A stretch of DNA of 64,000 bases from Neolewinella litorea (GTDB lineage: Bacteria > Bacteroidota > Bacteroidia > Chitinophagales > Saprospiraceae), in contig NZ_SRSF01000001.1 in the NCBI RefSeq assembly GCF_004803465.1, forward strand, positions 992,501 through 1,056,500, read 5' to 3'. The first letter of the stretch is position 1; each line of letters opens with the position of its first letter. The position numbers were made by a program, and so were the translations under genes. Shown here piece after piece: positions 35,326 through 43,842 of this stretch. Under the pieces are notes generated by a model, which was not told the origin of the DNA, ran no database searches, and worked only from the letters and a program-made list of their open reading frames with translations.

Positions 35326-36924
35326 GTGAAACGCTACCTTCTATTTGCGGTATTGACGGCCCACTCCACTTTGGTCACCCTTTGCGGGCAGTCGGCCGGT
35401 CCGGATCCGGACCGCGATTCCTACCGCAACCCCATCCTGCACGCCGATTATTCCGACCCCGACGTACTGCGGGTAGGCGATGACTTCTACCTGACGGCCT
35501 CCAGTTTCAATGCCGCCCCCGGGCTCCCCATCCTGCATTCGCGCGACCTGGTGCACTGGCAACTCATCAATCACGCCCTGCCCCGGCAGGTGCCCCTGGA
35601 CACCTTCGCCCAACCCCAGCACGGGAACGGGGTGTGGGCACCCGCCATCCGCTTCCACGACGGTTACTTCTATATCTACTGGGGCGACCCCGATTTCGGT
35701 ATCTATATGGTACGTACGCAGGACCCCGCCGGTGCCTGGGAAGACCCCGTGCTGGTCCGGGCCGCCAAGGGCTGGATCGACCCCTGTCCCCTCTGGGACG
35801 ACGACGGCAAGGCCTATCTGGTCCACGCCTTCGCCGGCAGCCGCGCTGGCATCAAGAGCGTGGTGGTGGTCCACGAGATGTCGCCCGACGGCCGGGAGCT
35901 CCTCGACGACGGCGTACTGGTATTCGACGGCCACGCGGCGCACGGAACCATTGAGGGCACCAAATTCCACAAGCGCAACGGCTACTACTACATACTGGCG
36001 CCCGCCGGCGGCGTGGCCACCGGCTGGCAGACCGTCCTCCGCTCCCGCAACGTCTACGGCCCCTACTCCGAGCAGGTCGTCCTGCACCAGGGAGACACCG
36101 ACGTCAACGGTCCCCACCAGGGCGCCTGGGTCGAACTGGCCAACGGCGACGACTGGTTCGTCCACTTCCAGGAAAAGCAACCCTACGGGCGCATTGTCCA
36201 CCTGCAACCCGCCCACTGGGAAGACGATTGGCTGCGGATCGGCGTGGACCACAACCAGGACGGCATCGGTGAACCCGTATCCTCCCATGCCGTACCCCGC
36301 ACTACTCACCGGTCCACACCCGCGGCTCAGGTGGCCGACGATGAGTTCGATGCCCCCCGGCTTGGGCTGCAGTGGCAGTGGCAGGCCAATCCGGATGCCA
36401 CCTGGGCCTTCCCGACGGCCCTCGGTTACCTGCGGTTGAACCCGGTGGTCACCGCCGGTATGCGCAATCTCTGGGACGCCCCCCACCTGCTGCTCGCCAA
36501 ATTGCCGGCCGAATCCTTTACGGCCACTACGAAGGTGACGTTCTACCCGCATTTCGACGGCGAGCACACCGGACTGATCATGATGGGACGCGACTACGCC
36601 TACCTGGCCGTCGAACGGGTCGAAGGCCAGCTCCGGCTGAAGTCCGTCCAGTGCCTAAATGCCGAGAACGGAGCGCCGGAACGCACCCTGGCCACCACGC
36701 CCCTCGAGCAGCCGGAAGTATATCTCCGCCTGACCGTCTTGCCGGGGGGAATGACCCGCTTTGCCTACAGCATCGACAACAAACAATTTACCCCCCTCGG
36801 TCCCCCCTTCCAGGCCCGCGAGGGCAAATGGATCGGCGCAAAAATGGGATTGTTTGCCTCCCGCGACCGCCGGGAAAACGACGGCGGTTACGCCAATTAC
36901 GACTGGTTCAGAATCACGCCATGA
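35326..36924 (+). CDS. GH43 family glycoside hydrolase (beta-xylosidase / alpha-L-arabinofuranosidase type), exported
   Basis: A 532-residue exported enzyme. The start is GTG at 35326, giving signal peptide VKRYLLFAVLTAHSTLVTLCGQ. The five-bladed GH43 propeller carries the catalytic base in HADYSDPDVLRVGDDFYL, the pKa-modulating Asp in WIDPCPLWDDDGKAYLVH, and the acid Glu in HGTIEGTKFHKRNGYYY. Residues from about 345 form a C-terminal beta-sandwich (DDEFDAPRLGLQWQWQANP) typical of xylosidase/arabinofuranosidase subfamilies. In a pectin locus it most likely trims arabinose or xylose side chains. It ends in an ATGA overlap with the pectin methylesterase gene. Confidence 0.92.
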   Translation: MKRYLLFAVLTAHSTLVTLCGQSAGPDPDRDSYRNPILHADYSDPDVLRVGDDFYLTASSFNAAPGLPILHSRDLVHWQLINHALPRQVPLDTFAQPQHGNGVWAPAIRFHDGYFYIYWGDPDFGIYMVRTQDPAGAWEDPVLVRAAKGWIDPCPLWDDDGKAYLVHAFAGSRAGIKSVVVVHEMSPDGRELLDDGVLVFDGHAAHGTIEGTKFHKRNGYYYILAPAGGVATGWQTVLRSRNVYGPYSEQVVLHQGDTDVNGPHQGAWVELANGDDWFVHFQEKQPYGRIVHLQPAHWEDDWLRIGVDHNQDGIGEPVSSHAVPRTTHRSTPAAQVADDEFDAPRLGLQWQWQANPDATWAFPTALGYLRLNPVVTAGMRNLWDAPHLLLAKLPAESFTATTKVTFYPHFDGEHTGLIMMGRDYAYLAVERVEGQLRLKSVQCLNAENGAPERTLATTPLEQPEVYLRLTVLPGGMTRFAYSIDNKQFTPLGPPFQAREGKWIGAKMGLFASRDRRENDGGYANYDWFRITP

Positions 36925-37874
36925 AACACCTGATCGTACTTCTTGCCCTACTGTCCACCGCCGCCCTGCCGGCCCAGTACGCCACCGACCTCTATGTGGC
37001 GGCCGACGGCTCCGCGGAATTCACCCGCATACAGGACGCGATCGATGCCGCCAAGGCCTTTCCGGATAAGCGCATCACCATCCACATCAAGAACGGCACC
37101 TACCGGGAGAAAGTCAGCGTCCACGCCTGGAACAACCGCCTGACCCTGGAGGGGGAAAGCGCCGCGGCCACCATCATCCGTTTCGGCGACCACTTCGACG
37201 GGATCGATCGGGGGCGCAACAGTACGTTTCATACCCCTACCCTGCTGGTGCGCGGCGACGAATTTCTCGCCCGCAACCTCACCGTGGAGAATACCGCCGG
37301 ACCGGTGGGGCAGGCCGTAGCCGTGGCCGTGGAAGCCGACCGCGCCCGGTTCTTCGATTGTCGCTTTCTGGGCCACCAGGATACCCTCTACGCCGACGGC
37401 TTGAACACCCGCCAATACTACAAGAACTGCTACATCGAAGGAACCACCGACTTCATCTTCGGGGCCGCTACCGCCCTGTTCGAGGACTGCACCATCCACA
37501 GCAAGGCCGATTCCTACATTACCGCCGCCAGCACCCCGGAAGGACGCGACTTCGGTTTCGTCTTTCTTAACTGCCGACTCACCGCCGCCCCCGGCGTGGA
37601 TGCGGTCTATCTGGGCCGGCCCTGGCGTGCGCACGCGAAGACCGCCTTCATCAACTGTGAACTGGGCGACCACATCGTGGCGGCGGGCTGGGACAACTGG
37701 AGCGATCCGTCGCGCGAAGCCACCGTTTTTTACGCCGAATACGGCAATACAGGAGCGGGAGCGGCTGGCGGCGCGCGGGTGCCGTGGAGTCACCAACTGA
37801 GCCGTGCCAGGGCGGCCCGCTACCGGAAATCCGAAATTTTCAAACCCTTTACCCTGCCTGTCATGGCAGACTGA
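36921..37874 (+). CDS. Pectin methylesterase (CE8)
   Basis: Removes methyl esters from homogalacturonan so that lyases and GH28 can cut it. The ATG at 36921 shares the ATGA overlap with the GH43 stop, so translation is probably coupled. The 317 residues begin with a signal peptide (MKHLIVLLALLSTAALPAQ), then the beta-helix. Catalytic residues are in place: Gln131 (PVGQAVAV), Gln153-Asp154 (LGHQDTLYADG), Asp177 (GTTDFIFGAATALFEDC) and the Arg-Trp pair in YLGRPWRAHA. It is expected in the periplasm or outside. DUF4861 starts 3 bases later. Confidence 0.95.
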   Translation: MKHLIVLLALLSTAALPAQYATDLYVAADGSAEFTRIQDAIDAAKAFPDKRITIHIKNGTYREKVSVHAWNNRLTLEGESAAATIIRFGDHFDGIDRGRNSTFHTPTLLVRGDEFLARNLTVENTAGPVGQAVAVAVEADRARFFDCRFLGHQDTLYADGLNTRQYYKNCYIEGTTDFIFGAATALFEDCTIHSKADSYITAASTPEGRDFGFVFLNCRLTAAPGVDAVYLGRPWRAHAKTAFINCELGDHIVAAGWDNWSDPSREATVFYAEYGNTGAGAAGGARVPWSHQLSRARAARYRKSEIFKPFTLPVMAD

Positions 37875-37877
37875 CCT

Positions 37878-39104
37878 ATGCCAAGATCATTCATATTTCT
37901 GGGACTTCTCCTCGGATCGTCCTTTGGCCTCTCGGCCCAGGCGGGAGACACCTTTACCGTCGTCAACACACAGAACGTCCCCCATGCGGATGGCGTAGTG
38001 CGCCTCGACCTCGCCGACGTCCCGATCCTCGATCCGGACACCCCCGTCCGCTTCTCCGTAGCCGGCAAAAACGTGCCCTACCAAGCTTTGGACGAGGATC
38101 GCGACGGCCGCACCGATGGCTACGTGCTGCTGCTGGACCTGGCCGCCCGGGAGCAGCAGACCGTTGCGGTGCATCCCCTGAAGGAGGGGGAAGCGGTGCC
38201 GAATTTCCCGCAGCGCACCCAGGCGGAGCTCTCCCACAAGATCAACGGACGGTGGCAAGACCGGGAATACCTGGGCGGTACCTTCCGCAACGTTGATTCC
38301 CTCACCGTGCCTCCCGAGCACACCGATCATTCCTGGTACCTGCGGTACGAGGGTCCCGGGTGGGAGTCGGACCTCGTCGGGTACCGTTTCTACCTCGACT
38401 GGCGCAATGCCACCGACGTATTCGGCAAGCGCACCACGGACATGGTGCTGCAGGACGTGGGTCAGGACGGCTTCGATTCCTACCACGAACCGGCCGACTG
38501 GGGCATGGACGTACTCAAGGTGGGCAAGGCGCTGGGCGTAGGCTCCCTCGCCACTTGGCACGAGGCGGGGGCCCTGCGGGTGGAACAGACCGATTCGGTT
38601 TCTGCCGCCATCGTCGCCAACGGGCCCGTGGAAAGCCGCATCCGCACCCGCTACCACGGTTGGACGGTGGGCGACCGCACCACGGACGTGGTCTCCGAAC
38701 TTTCCATTCACGCCGGCAGTCGGTTGACGCGCCACGACGTCGCCCTCTCCGACCCCCTCGACAACCTGGCCACCGGCATCGTGAAGCTGGAGCAGGGTGA
38801 GGTACTCCAGGGACAAGCCGGGGACTGGGCCTACCTGGCCACCTGGGGGCCTCAGAGCCTCGCCGGCGACCTGCTCGGTCTGGCCGTCCTGTACCGCAGC
38901 TCCGATCTGCAGCAGGTCACGGAAGATACCCACAGCCACGTGGTGGTGCTGACCCCCCGCGACCGGCAGCTGACCTATTACTTTCTCGCGGCCTGGGAAA
39001 TGGACCCCCAAGCCATCAAAACGCGCGAAGCCTTCACCAGCTACCTGGAGGAGCAACTGCAGCGGCTCAACGCCCCCCTCGCCCCTTCATTTTCCCGGCG
39101 CTAA
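37878..39104 (+). CDS. DUF4861 family exported protein in the pectin locus
   Basis: A 408-residue secreted protein with signal peptide MPRSFIFLGLLLGSSFGLSAQ. It shows the DUF4861 pattern: an N-terminal beta domain (VRLDLADVPI...DEDRDGRTDGYVLLLDL), the central WYLRYEGPGWESDLVGYRFYLDWRNATDVFGKRT, DSYHEPADWGMDVLKVGKALGVGSLA, and a C-terminal beta-sandwich. It reads like an all-beta, galactose-mutarotase-type fold. The family is found mainly in pectin and rhamnogalacturonan loci, so an enzyme or binding role on acidic sugars is likely, but no activity is assigned. It starts 3 bases after CE8 and 29 bases before GH105, clearly in the same operon. Confidence 0.85.
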   Translation: MPRSFIFLGLLLGSSFGLSAQAGDTFTVVNTQNVPHADGVVRLDLADVPILDPDTPVRFSVAGKNVPYQALDEDRDGRTDGYVLLLDLAAREQQTVAVHPLKEGEAVPNFPQRTQAELSHKINGRWQDREYLGGTFRNVDSLTVPPEHTDHSWYLRYEGPGWESDLVGYRFYLDWRNATDVFGKRTTDMVLQDVGQDGFDSYHEPADWGMDVLKVGKALGVGSLATWHEAGALRVEQTDSVSAAIVANGPVESRIRTRYHGWTVGDRTTDVVSELSIHAGSRLTRHDVALSDPLDNLATGIVKLEQGEVLQGQAGDWAYLATWGPQSLAGDLLGLAVLYRSSDLQQVTEDTHSHVVVLTPRDRQLTYYFLAAWEMDPQAIKTREAFTSYLEEQLQRLNAPLAPSFSRR

Positions 39105-39133
39105 CGCACCGTTTCCGCAAAACGACAAACGAT

Positions 39134-40399
39134 ATGTACCATAAATCACTGACCAACTTACTCGGCGGGATGGCCGCGGCCATCCTGCTGCTTGCCCTGG
39201 CACCCGCGTGTACCGCCCCCGAAACGGAAACCGGCACCGCCCCCCCACCCGCCGTTTCGGTGGCCATCAAGGATACCCGCCCCTGGTCGGAAAGGATGGC
39301 CCTTAGCATCATGCAGCGCGCGCCCGAGGCCTGGCGGAACGACTTTCAGGAGAAGCCCCGCTGGAACTACACCCTGGGCCTGGTCCTGCAGTCCATCGCC
39401 GAAGTTGGCAAGCAACACGGGGATCCGGCCTTTGTGGCCTACGCCCGGGGGTACGGCGACACCATGATCAACGCCGAGGGTGAGATCCGCGACTATGAGC
39501 TGACCAAGTTCAACATCGACTACATCGCCCCCGGCCCCCTGCTTATGGACCTGTACGAGGAGACCGGTGAAGAAAAGTACCGCACCGCCATGAACACGCT
39601 GATGCGGCAGCTGGAATGGCAGCCGCGCACAACGGAGGGCGGCTACTGGCACAAACTGCGCTACCCCTGGCAGATCTGGCTCGATGGGCTCTTCATGGGC
39701 GAGCCTTTCCAGGCCGAGTACGCCCAAAAGTTCGACCGCCCGGAGGCTTTCGACCACATCGCCGAGCAATTTATCCTGGCCGAAAAGAAGATGCGTGATC
39801 CGGCAACGGGTCTGCTCTACCACGGCTGGGACGAAAGCCGCCTGCAGCGCTGGTCCGACCCCGAAACCGGTCTTTCCGACCATTTCTGGGGCCGCGCCGT
39901 GGGCTGGTATTGTATGGGACTGGTGGACGTTCTCGACTTTTTTCCCGCCGACCACCCCCAGCGGCCGGAGCTCCTCGCCATTCTGAACCGCACCCTGGAG
40001 GCCGTGATGGAGGTAAGGGACCCCGCCACCAAAACCTGGTGGCAGGTACTCGACCTGCCCGAACGCGAAGGCAACTACCTGGAATCGACCGCCAGCTGCA
40101 TGTTCACCTACGCCATGATCAAGGGGGCCAACGAAGGGTACCTGGATGAACGGTACCGGAAGCTGGCTCAGGAGAGCTTTGACGGCATCCTGGAGACCTT
40201 TATCCGCGTCGACCCCGACGGATCCGTGCACCTGACGCAGGGTTGCTCGGTGGCCGGACTGGGGGGAGACCCCTACCGCGACGGATCCTTTGAATACTAC
40301 ATCAGCGAACCCGTGCGCGACAACGACCCAAAAGGGATCGGGCCCTTCATGCGGGCCAGCCTCGAATTCGAGAAGGCGTCGTCCACTTCAAAATTATAA
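39134..40399 (+). CDS. GH105 unsaturated (rhamno)galacturonyl hydrolase, lipoprotein
   Basis: Cleaves the unsaturated uronic acid from the non-reducing end of oligosaccharides made by pectate lyases. The 421 residues start with a lipoprotein signal (AAAILLLALAPACTAPE). The alpha6/alpha6 barrel is marked by DYIAPGPLLMDLYEETGEEKY, the catalytic Asp in WQIWLDGLFMGEPFQAEY, and DHFWGRAVGWYCMGLVDVLDFFP. The C-terminal DGSFEYYISEPVRDNDPKG is typical. It is placed between DUF4861 and SusC, and should act in the periplasm on products of the PL1 and PL10 lyases of the same locus. Confidence 0.94.
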   Translation: MYHKSLTNLLGGMAAAILLLALAPACTAPETETGTAPPPAVSVAIKDTRPWSERMALSIMQRAPEAWRNDFQEKPRWNYTLGLVLQSIAEVGKQHGDPAFVAYARGYGDTMINAEGEIRDYELTKFNIDYIAPGPLLMDLYEETGEEKYRTAMNTLMRQLEWQPRTTEGGYWHKLRYPWQIWLDGLFMGEPFQAEYAQKFDRPEAFDHIAEQFILAEKKMRDPATGLLYHGWDESRLQRWSDPETGLSDHFWGRAVGWYCMGLVDVLDFFPADHPQRPELLAILNRTLEAVMEVRDPATKTWWQVLDLPEREGNYLESTASCMFTYAMIKGANEGYLDERYRKLAQESFDGILETFIRVDPDGSVHLTQGCSVAGLGGDPYRDGSFEYYISEPVRDNDPKGIGPFMRASLEFEKASSTSKL

Positions 40400-40491
40400 G
40401 CGAAGCGGCGGAACGTACGCCAGGTTGCCGGAGGATAAATGCTGCACAGCTTATGTGAATTCATGCATGCCCCCTAATTCGGCTACCGCCC

Positions 40492-40524
40492 TATGCTTTC
40501 ACTTCCTTTGCCATATATGCTTTT
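40492..40524 (+). promoter_or_regulatory. Direct repeat TATGCTTT in the susC leader
   Basis: TATGCTTT occurs at 40492-40499 and again at 40516-40523, a 24-base step (a little over two helix turns), 25-57 bases upstream of the SusC start. The 149-base gap is notably A+T-rich. The pair could be a regulator site or part of a promoter; I cannot tell which. Confidence 0.3.
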
Positions 40525-40548
40525 CGGCTCACCAGTATTATAAAATTT

Positions 40549-43500
40549 ATGATCATGCGACAAAAAGAGTACAACATTATCTTCGGCGTACTGCTGTTCC
40601 TGCTGGGGGTCTTTCCCCCGGACCTGAGCGCGCAGGGCACCGTCACCGGTACGGTTACCGATCTGGAAGGCGAGCCCCTGATCGGCGTAACCATAATGGT
40701 CAAAAACACGGGTACGGGTTCGGTGACCGATTTCGACGGCAAGTACGACGTCGGCGCCGCCCCCGCGGATACCCTGGTATTTTCTTATACCGGCTACGGT
40801 TCCCAGGAGGTGGCCGTCGGCAACCGGGAGGTGATCGATGTGGAACTTTCCGCCGAGGCCTCCCTGCTGGATGAAGTGGTGGTCGTAGGATACGGTACGG
40901 TAAGGCGATCGGACCTGACGGGCTCCGTGGCCTCCGTCTCCGGCGAAAAACTGGCCGCCACCCCCTACGCCAGCGCCGCCCAGGCGATCACCGGCCGCCT
41001 GCCCGGCGTGAACGTCCTGACCACCGACGGCTCCCCCGATGCCGAGGTAGTCATCCGGGTACGGGGCGGGGGATCCATCACCCAGGACAACTCGCCGCTC
41101 TACGTGGTCGATGGGTTTATCGTCGGCAGCATCCGCGACATCCCGCCGACGGACATCGCCAGTATAAGTGTACTCAAAGACGCCGCCGCTACGGCGATCT
41201 ACGGGGCCCAGGCCTCCAACGGGGTGATCGTGATCACCACCAAGCGCCCGGTGGCCGGTAAGATCAACATCAATTACAACGGCTACGTACAGGCCAAGGA
41301 ATTGCCCACCAACCGCTCCTACGACGTACTCTCCCCCTACGAATTCGCGCTGGCGAACTACGAGTACGCCGCGGTTCGGTCCGAGGCGGACGTGCGCAAT
41401 TTTGAGCGCTTCTTCGGCAAGTACGACGACCTGGAGCTGTATCAGCAGAAGCGGGGCACCGACTGGCAGGATGAACTCTTCGGCGACCCCCGCCTGTCGC
41501 AGTACCACAACCTGAGCCTCAGCGGCGGTAGCCAGGCTACCAAACTGAGCCTGAGCCTCACCAACAATACCGATGAGGGACTCTTGATCGGGTCCGGCTT
41601 CCGGCGCAATGCCCTCAACTTCAAACTGGAGCAAGACCTCTCCGACCGGCTCATCCTGGAAGCCGGCGCGCGCATCACCAATACGGTGGTTGACGGAGCG
41701 GGTACCTCCGGCTCGGCCCAGATCCGGATCCAGGATGCAGTACAGACGCGCCCCGTAAACGGCGTGGCCGACGAGCTCGAGATCGACCTGAACACCGTCA
41801 ACGAATCCGACGACTTCCAGAGCTTCCTGCGCAGCCTGGTCAATCCTACCGAACTGGCCAAGCAGGACTGGCGGCGCACCACCGACAACGACTACATCTT
41901 CAACGCCGCCCTGGGGTGGAACATCGTCGACAACCTGATCGCGAAAACCACCTTTACCGGCTCCCGCAGCTTCGAGAAGCGCCTGCGCTATTTCGGCCCC
42001 CTCACCAGCGAATCCTTCAACAACGGCGGCAACCTGCCCCTGGGCGAAAAGACGAGCATCGAGCGCACGTCCTACCGCTGGTTGAATACCCTCTCCTACC
42101 GGCTGGTGTCGCTGAAGAACCAGAACCTGGACTTCCTGCTCGGCCACGAGATCTACTCCAACGGCGGCGAGGCCGACTTCCTGCGCGCCGAGGATTTCCG
42201 ACGTTCCATCTCCCCCGAGGAACTCTTTGCGAACATGACCTTCGGGCGTACCGACCGGCACGAAACCCAGGTCTACACCAACTCCAACCGGCTTTCGTTC
42301 TTCGGCCGCGTGAACTACTCGCTCAACGACCGCTACCTGATCACCGGCACCCTGCGCTCCGACGCCTCGAGCAAATTTGCCGCGGGCAACCGCGTCGGCT
42401 ACTTCCCCGCCGTGGCCCTGGGCTGGAAACTCACCGAAGAGGCCTTCCTGGAGAACGCCGACTGGCTGCAGGAGCTGAAACTCCGCGTGAGCTACGGTGA
42501 GACGGGCAACGACCGCGTAGACGCCACCGCCACCCAGTTCCTCTTCGTGGGGACTTCCAACCGCGGCCCCGGCTTCAACAACGTCGACAACGTCTACTAT
42601 ACGCCATCCGGCAGTACCCTCTACAATCCCTTCATCAAGTGGGAAACGACCATCAACCGGAATTTAGGACTGGACTTCTCCTTCTTCGACGGCATGGTGT
42701 ACGGCGCCTTCGACCTGTACAAGAATACCACCGAGGACCTGCTGCTTCGCTCTTCGATCCCGTCCAATACGGGGTTCACCACTCAGTGGGACAACATCGG
42801 CTCCACCTCCAACCGCGGCGTGGAACTGGGACTGACCACCTACCTCGTTAGCCGTCCTGAGTTTTCCGTCTCCGCCACCTTCAACGTTGGCGTCAACCGC
42901 GCCCGGGTCGAGGACCTCGGGGGAACGGAGAGCCGCTTCTTCCAGTCGAACTGGGCGAGCACCGACCTCAAGGACCAGAACGACTTCCTGCTCACCGTCG
43001 GAGGTACCCTGGGTGACATCTACGGCTACGTGGCCGACGGCTACTACACCACCGACGACTTCACCGGCTACGACCCCGCCGCGGACGCCTATACCCTCCG
43101 CGACGGCATCGCCAACTCGGGCGCGACTGTGGGCAACCCCAACGTCCGGCCCGGCTTCATGAAGCTGAAGGACATTAACGGCGACGGCGAGATCACCAGC
43201 GACGACCGCCGCGTGATCGGCAACACCCTGCCGAAGCACCAGGGCGGGTTCGGCTTCGACGCCCGCATTAAAGGGTTCGACGCCTCGGTCTTCTTCAACT
43301 GGTCGTACGGCAACGACGTCTACAACACCGGCAAGATCCAGTACAACCAGTTCCGGCGCGTCACCTACGGCAACCTGCTGGAAACCATGAGCCTCGACAA
43401 CCGCTTCACCTACCTCGACGTGGACGGTTCCTACACCGGCACCCCGGGGGGCATCGTGACCGACCTCGATCAGCTCGCCGAACTGAACGCGGGCAAGAAC

Positions 43501-43818
43501 ATCTGGTCGCACAACAGCTTCGGCGTGGCCCAGGCCGTGATCTCCGACTGGGCCGTGGAGGACGGTTCCTTCCTGCGTCTCAACAACCTCAACGTGGGCT
43601 ATACCCTGCCCAACGACCTGACGTCGCGGATCGGCATTTCCAGCCTCCGCTTCTACCTGACCGGCAACAACCTGTGGCTGCTGACGAACTACTCGGGCTA
43701 CGACCCCGAAGTGAGCACTTCCCGCAGCTCCTCCTACGCCGCCCTGACCCCCGGGGTAGATTTCTCCTCCTTCCCGCGAAGCCGTTCCTACACCTTCGGG
43801 GTCAACCTCAATTTCTAA
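40549..43818 (+). CDS. SusC/RagA-type TonB-dependent outer-membrane transporter
   Basis: The 1089-residue importer for pectin oligosaccharides. After the signal sequence comes the carboxypeptidase-D-like domain (GTVTGTVTDLEGEPLIGVTIMVKNTGTGSVTDFDGKYDV), then the SusC signature DEVVVVGYGTVRRSDLTGSVASVSGEKL, the plug domain (PGVNVL...RVRGGGSITQDNSPLYVVDGF...DAAATAIYGAQASNGVIVITTK), and the 22-strand barrel ending in SRSYTFGVNLNF with the terminal aromatic. TonB energises it, and the SusD partner is the next gene, 24 bases on. A second ATG two codons in is equally possible. Specificity for galacturonan is inferred from its neighbours. Confidence 0.96.
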   Translation: MIMRQKEYNIIFGVLLFLLGVFPPDLSAQGTVTGTVTDLEGEPLIGVTIMVKNTGTGSVTDFDGKYDVGAAPADTLVFSYTGYGSQEVAVGNREVIDVELSAEASLLDEVVVVGYGTVRRSDLTGSVASVSGEKLAATPYASAAQAITGRLPGVNVLTTDGSPDAEVVIRVRGGGSITQDNSPLYVVDGFIVGSIRDIPPTDIASISVLKDAAATAIYGAQASNGVIVITTKRPVAGKININYNGYVQAKELPTNRSYDVLSPYEFALANYEYAAVRSEADVRNFERFFGKYDDLELYQQKRGTDWQDELFGDPRLSQYHNLSLSGGSQATKLSLSLTNNTDEGLLIGSGFRRNALNFKLEQDLSDRLILEAGARITNTVVDGAGTSGSAQIRIQDAVQTRPVNGVADELEIDLNTVNESDDFQSFLRSLVNPTELAKQDWRRTTDNDYIFNAALGWNIVDNLIAKTTFTGSRSFEKRLRYFGPLTSESFNNGGNLPLGEKTSIERTSYRWLNTLSYRLVSLKNQNLDFLLGHEIYSNGGEADFLRAEDFRRSISPEELFANMTFGRTDRHETQVYTNSNRLSFFGRVNYSLNDRYLITGTLRSDASSKFAAGNRVGYFPAVALGWKLTEEAFLENADWLQELKLRVSYGETGNDRVDATATQFLFVGTSNRGPGFNNVDNVYYTPSGSTLYNPFIKWETTINRNLGLDFSFFDGMVYGAFDLYKNTTEDLLLRSSIPSNTGFTTQWDNIGSTSNRGVELGLTTYLVSRPEFSVSATFNVGVNRARVEDLGGTESRFFQSNWASTDLKDQNDFLLTVGGTLGDIYGYVADGYYTTDDFTGYDPAADAYTLRDGIANSGATVGNPNVRPGFMKLKDINGDGEITSDDRRVIGNTLPKHQGGFGFDARIKGFDASVFFNWSYGNDVYNTGKIQYNQFRRVTYGNLLETMSLDNRFTYLDVDGSYTGTPGGIVTDLDQLAELNAGKNIWSHNSFGVAQAVISDWAVEDGSFLRLNNLNVGYTLPNDLTSRIGISSLRFYLTGNNLWLLTNYSGYDPEVSTSRSSSYAALTPGVDFSSFPRSRSYTFGVNLNF

Positions 43819-43842
43819 TTCGCCTACTGCAATCGATCAATC

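Noticed and set aside
36372-36920. A longer start for the pectin methylesterase
   Set aside because: The extra 183 codons overlap GH43 out of frame; the ATGA junction and signal peptide fix the start at 36921.
40483-42261. A 592-codon frame antisense to SusC
   Set aside because: No recognisable domain; SusC covers it completely with correct domain order.
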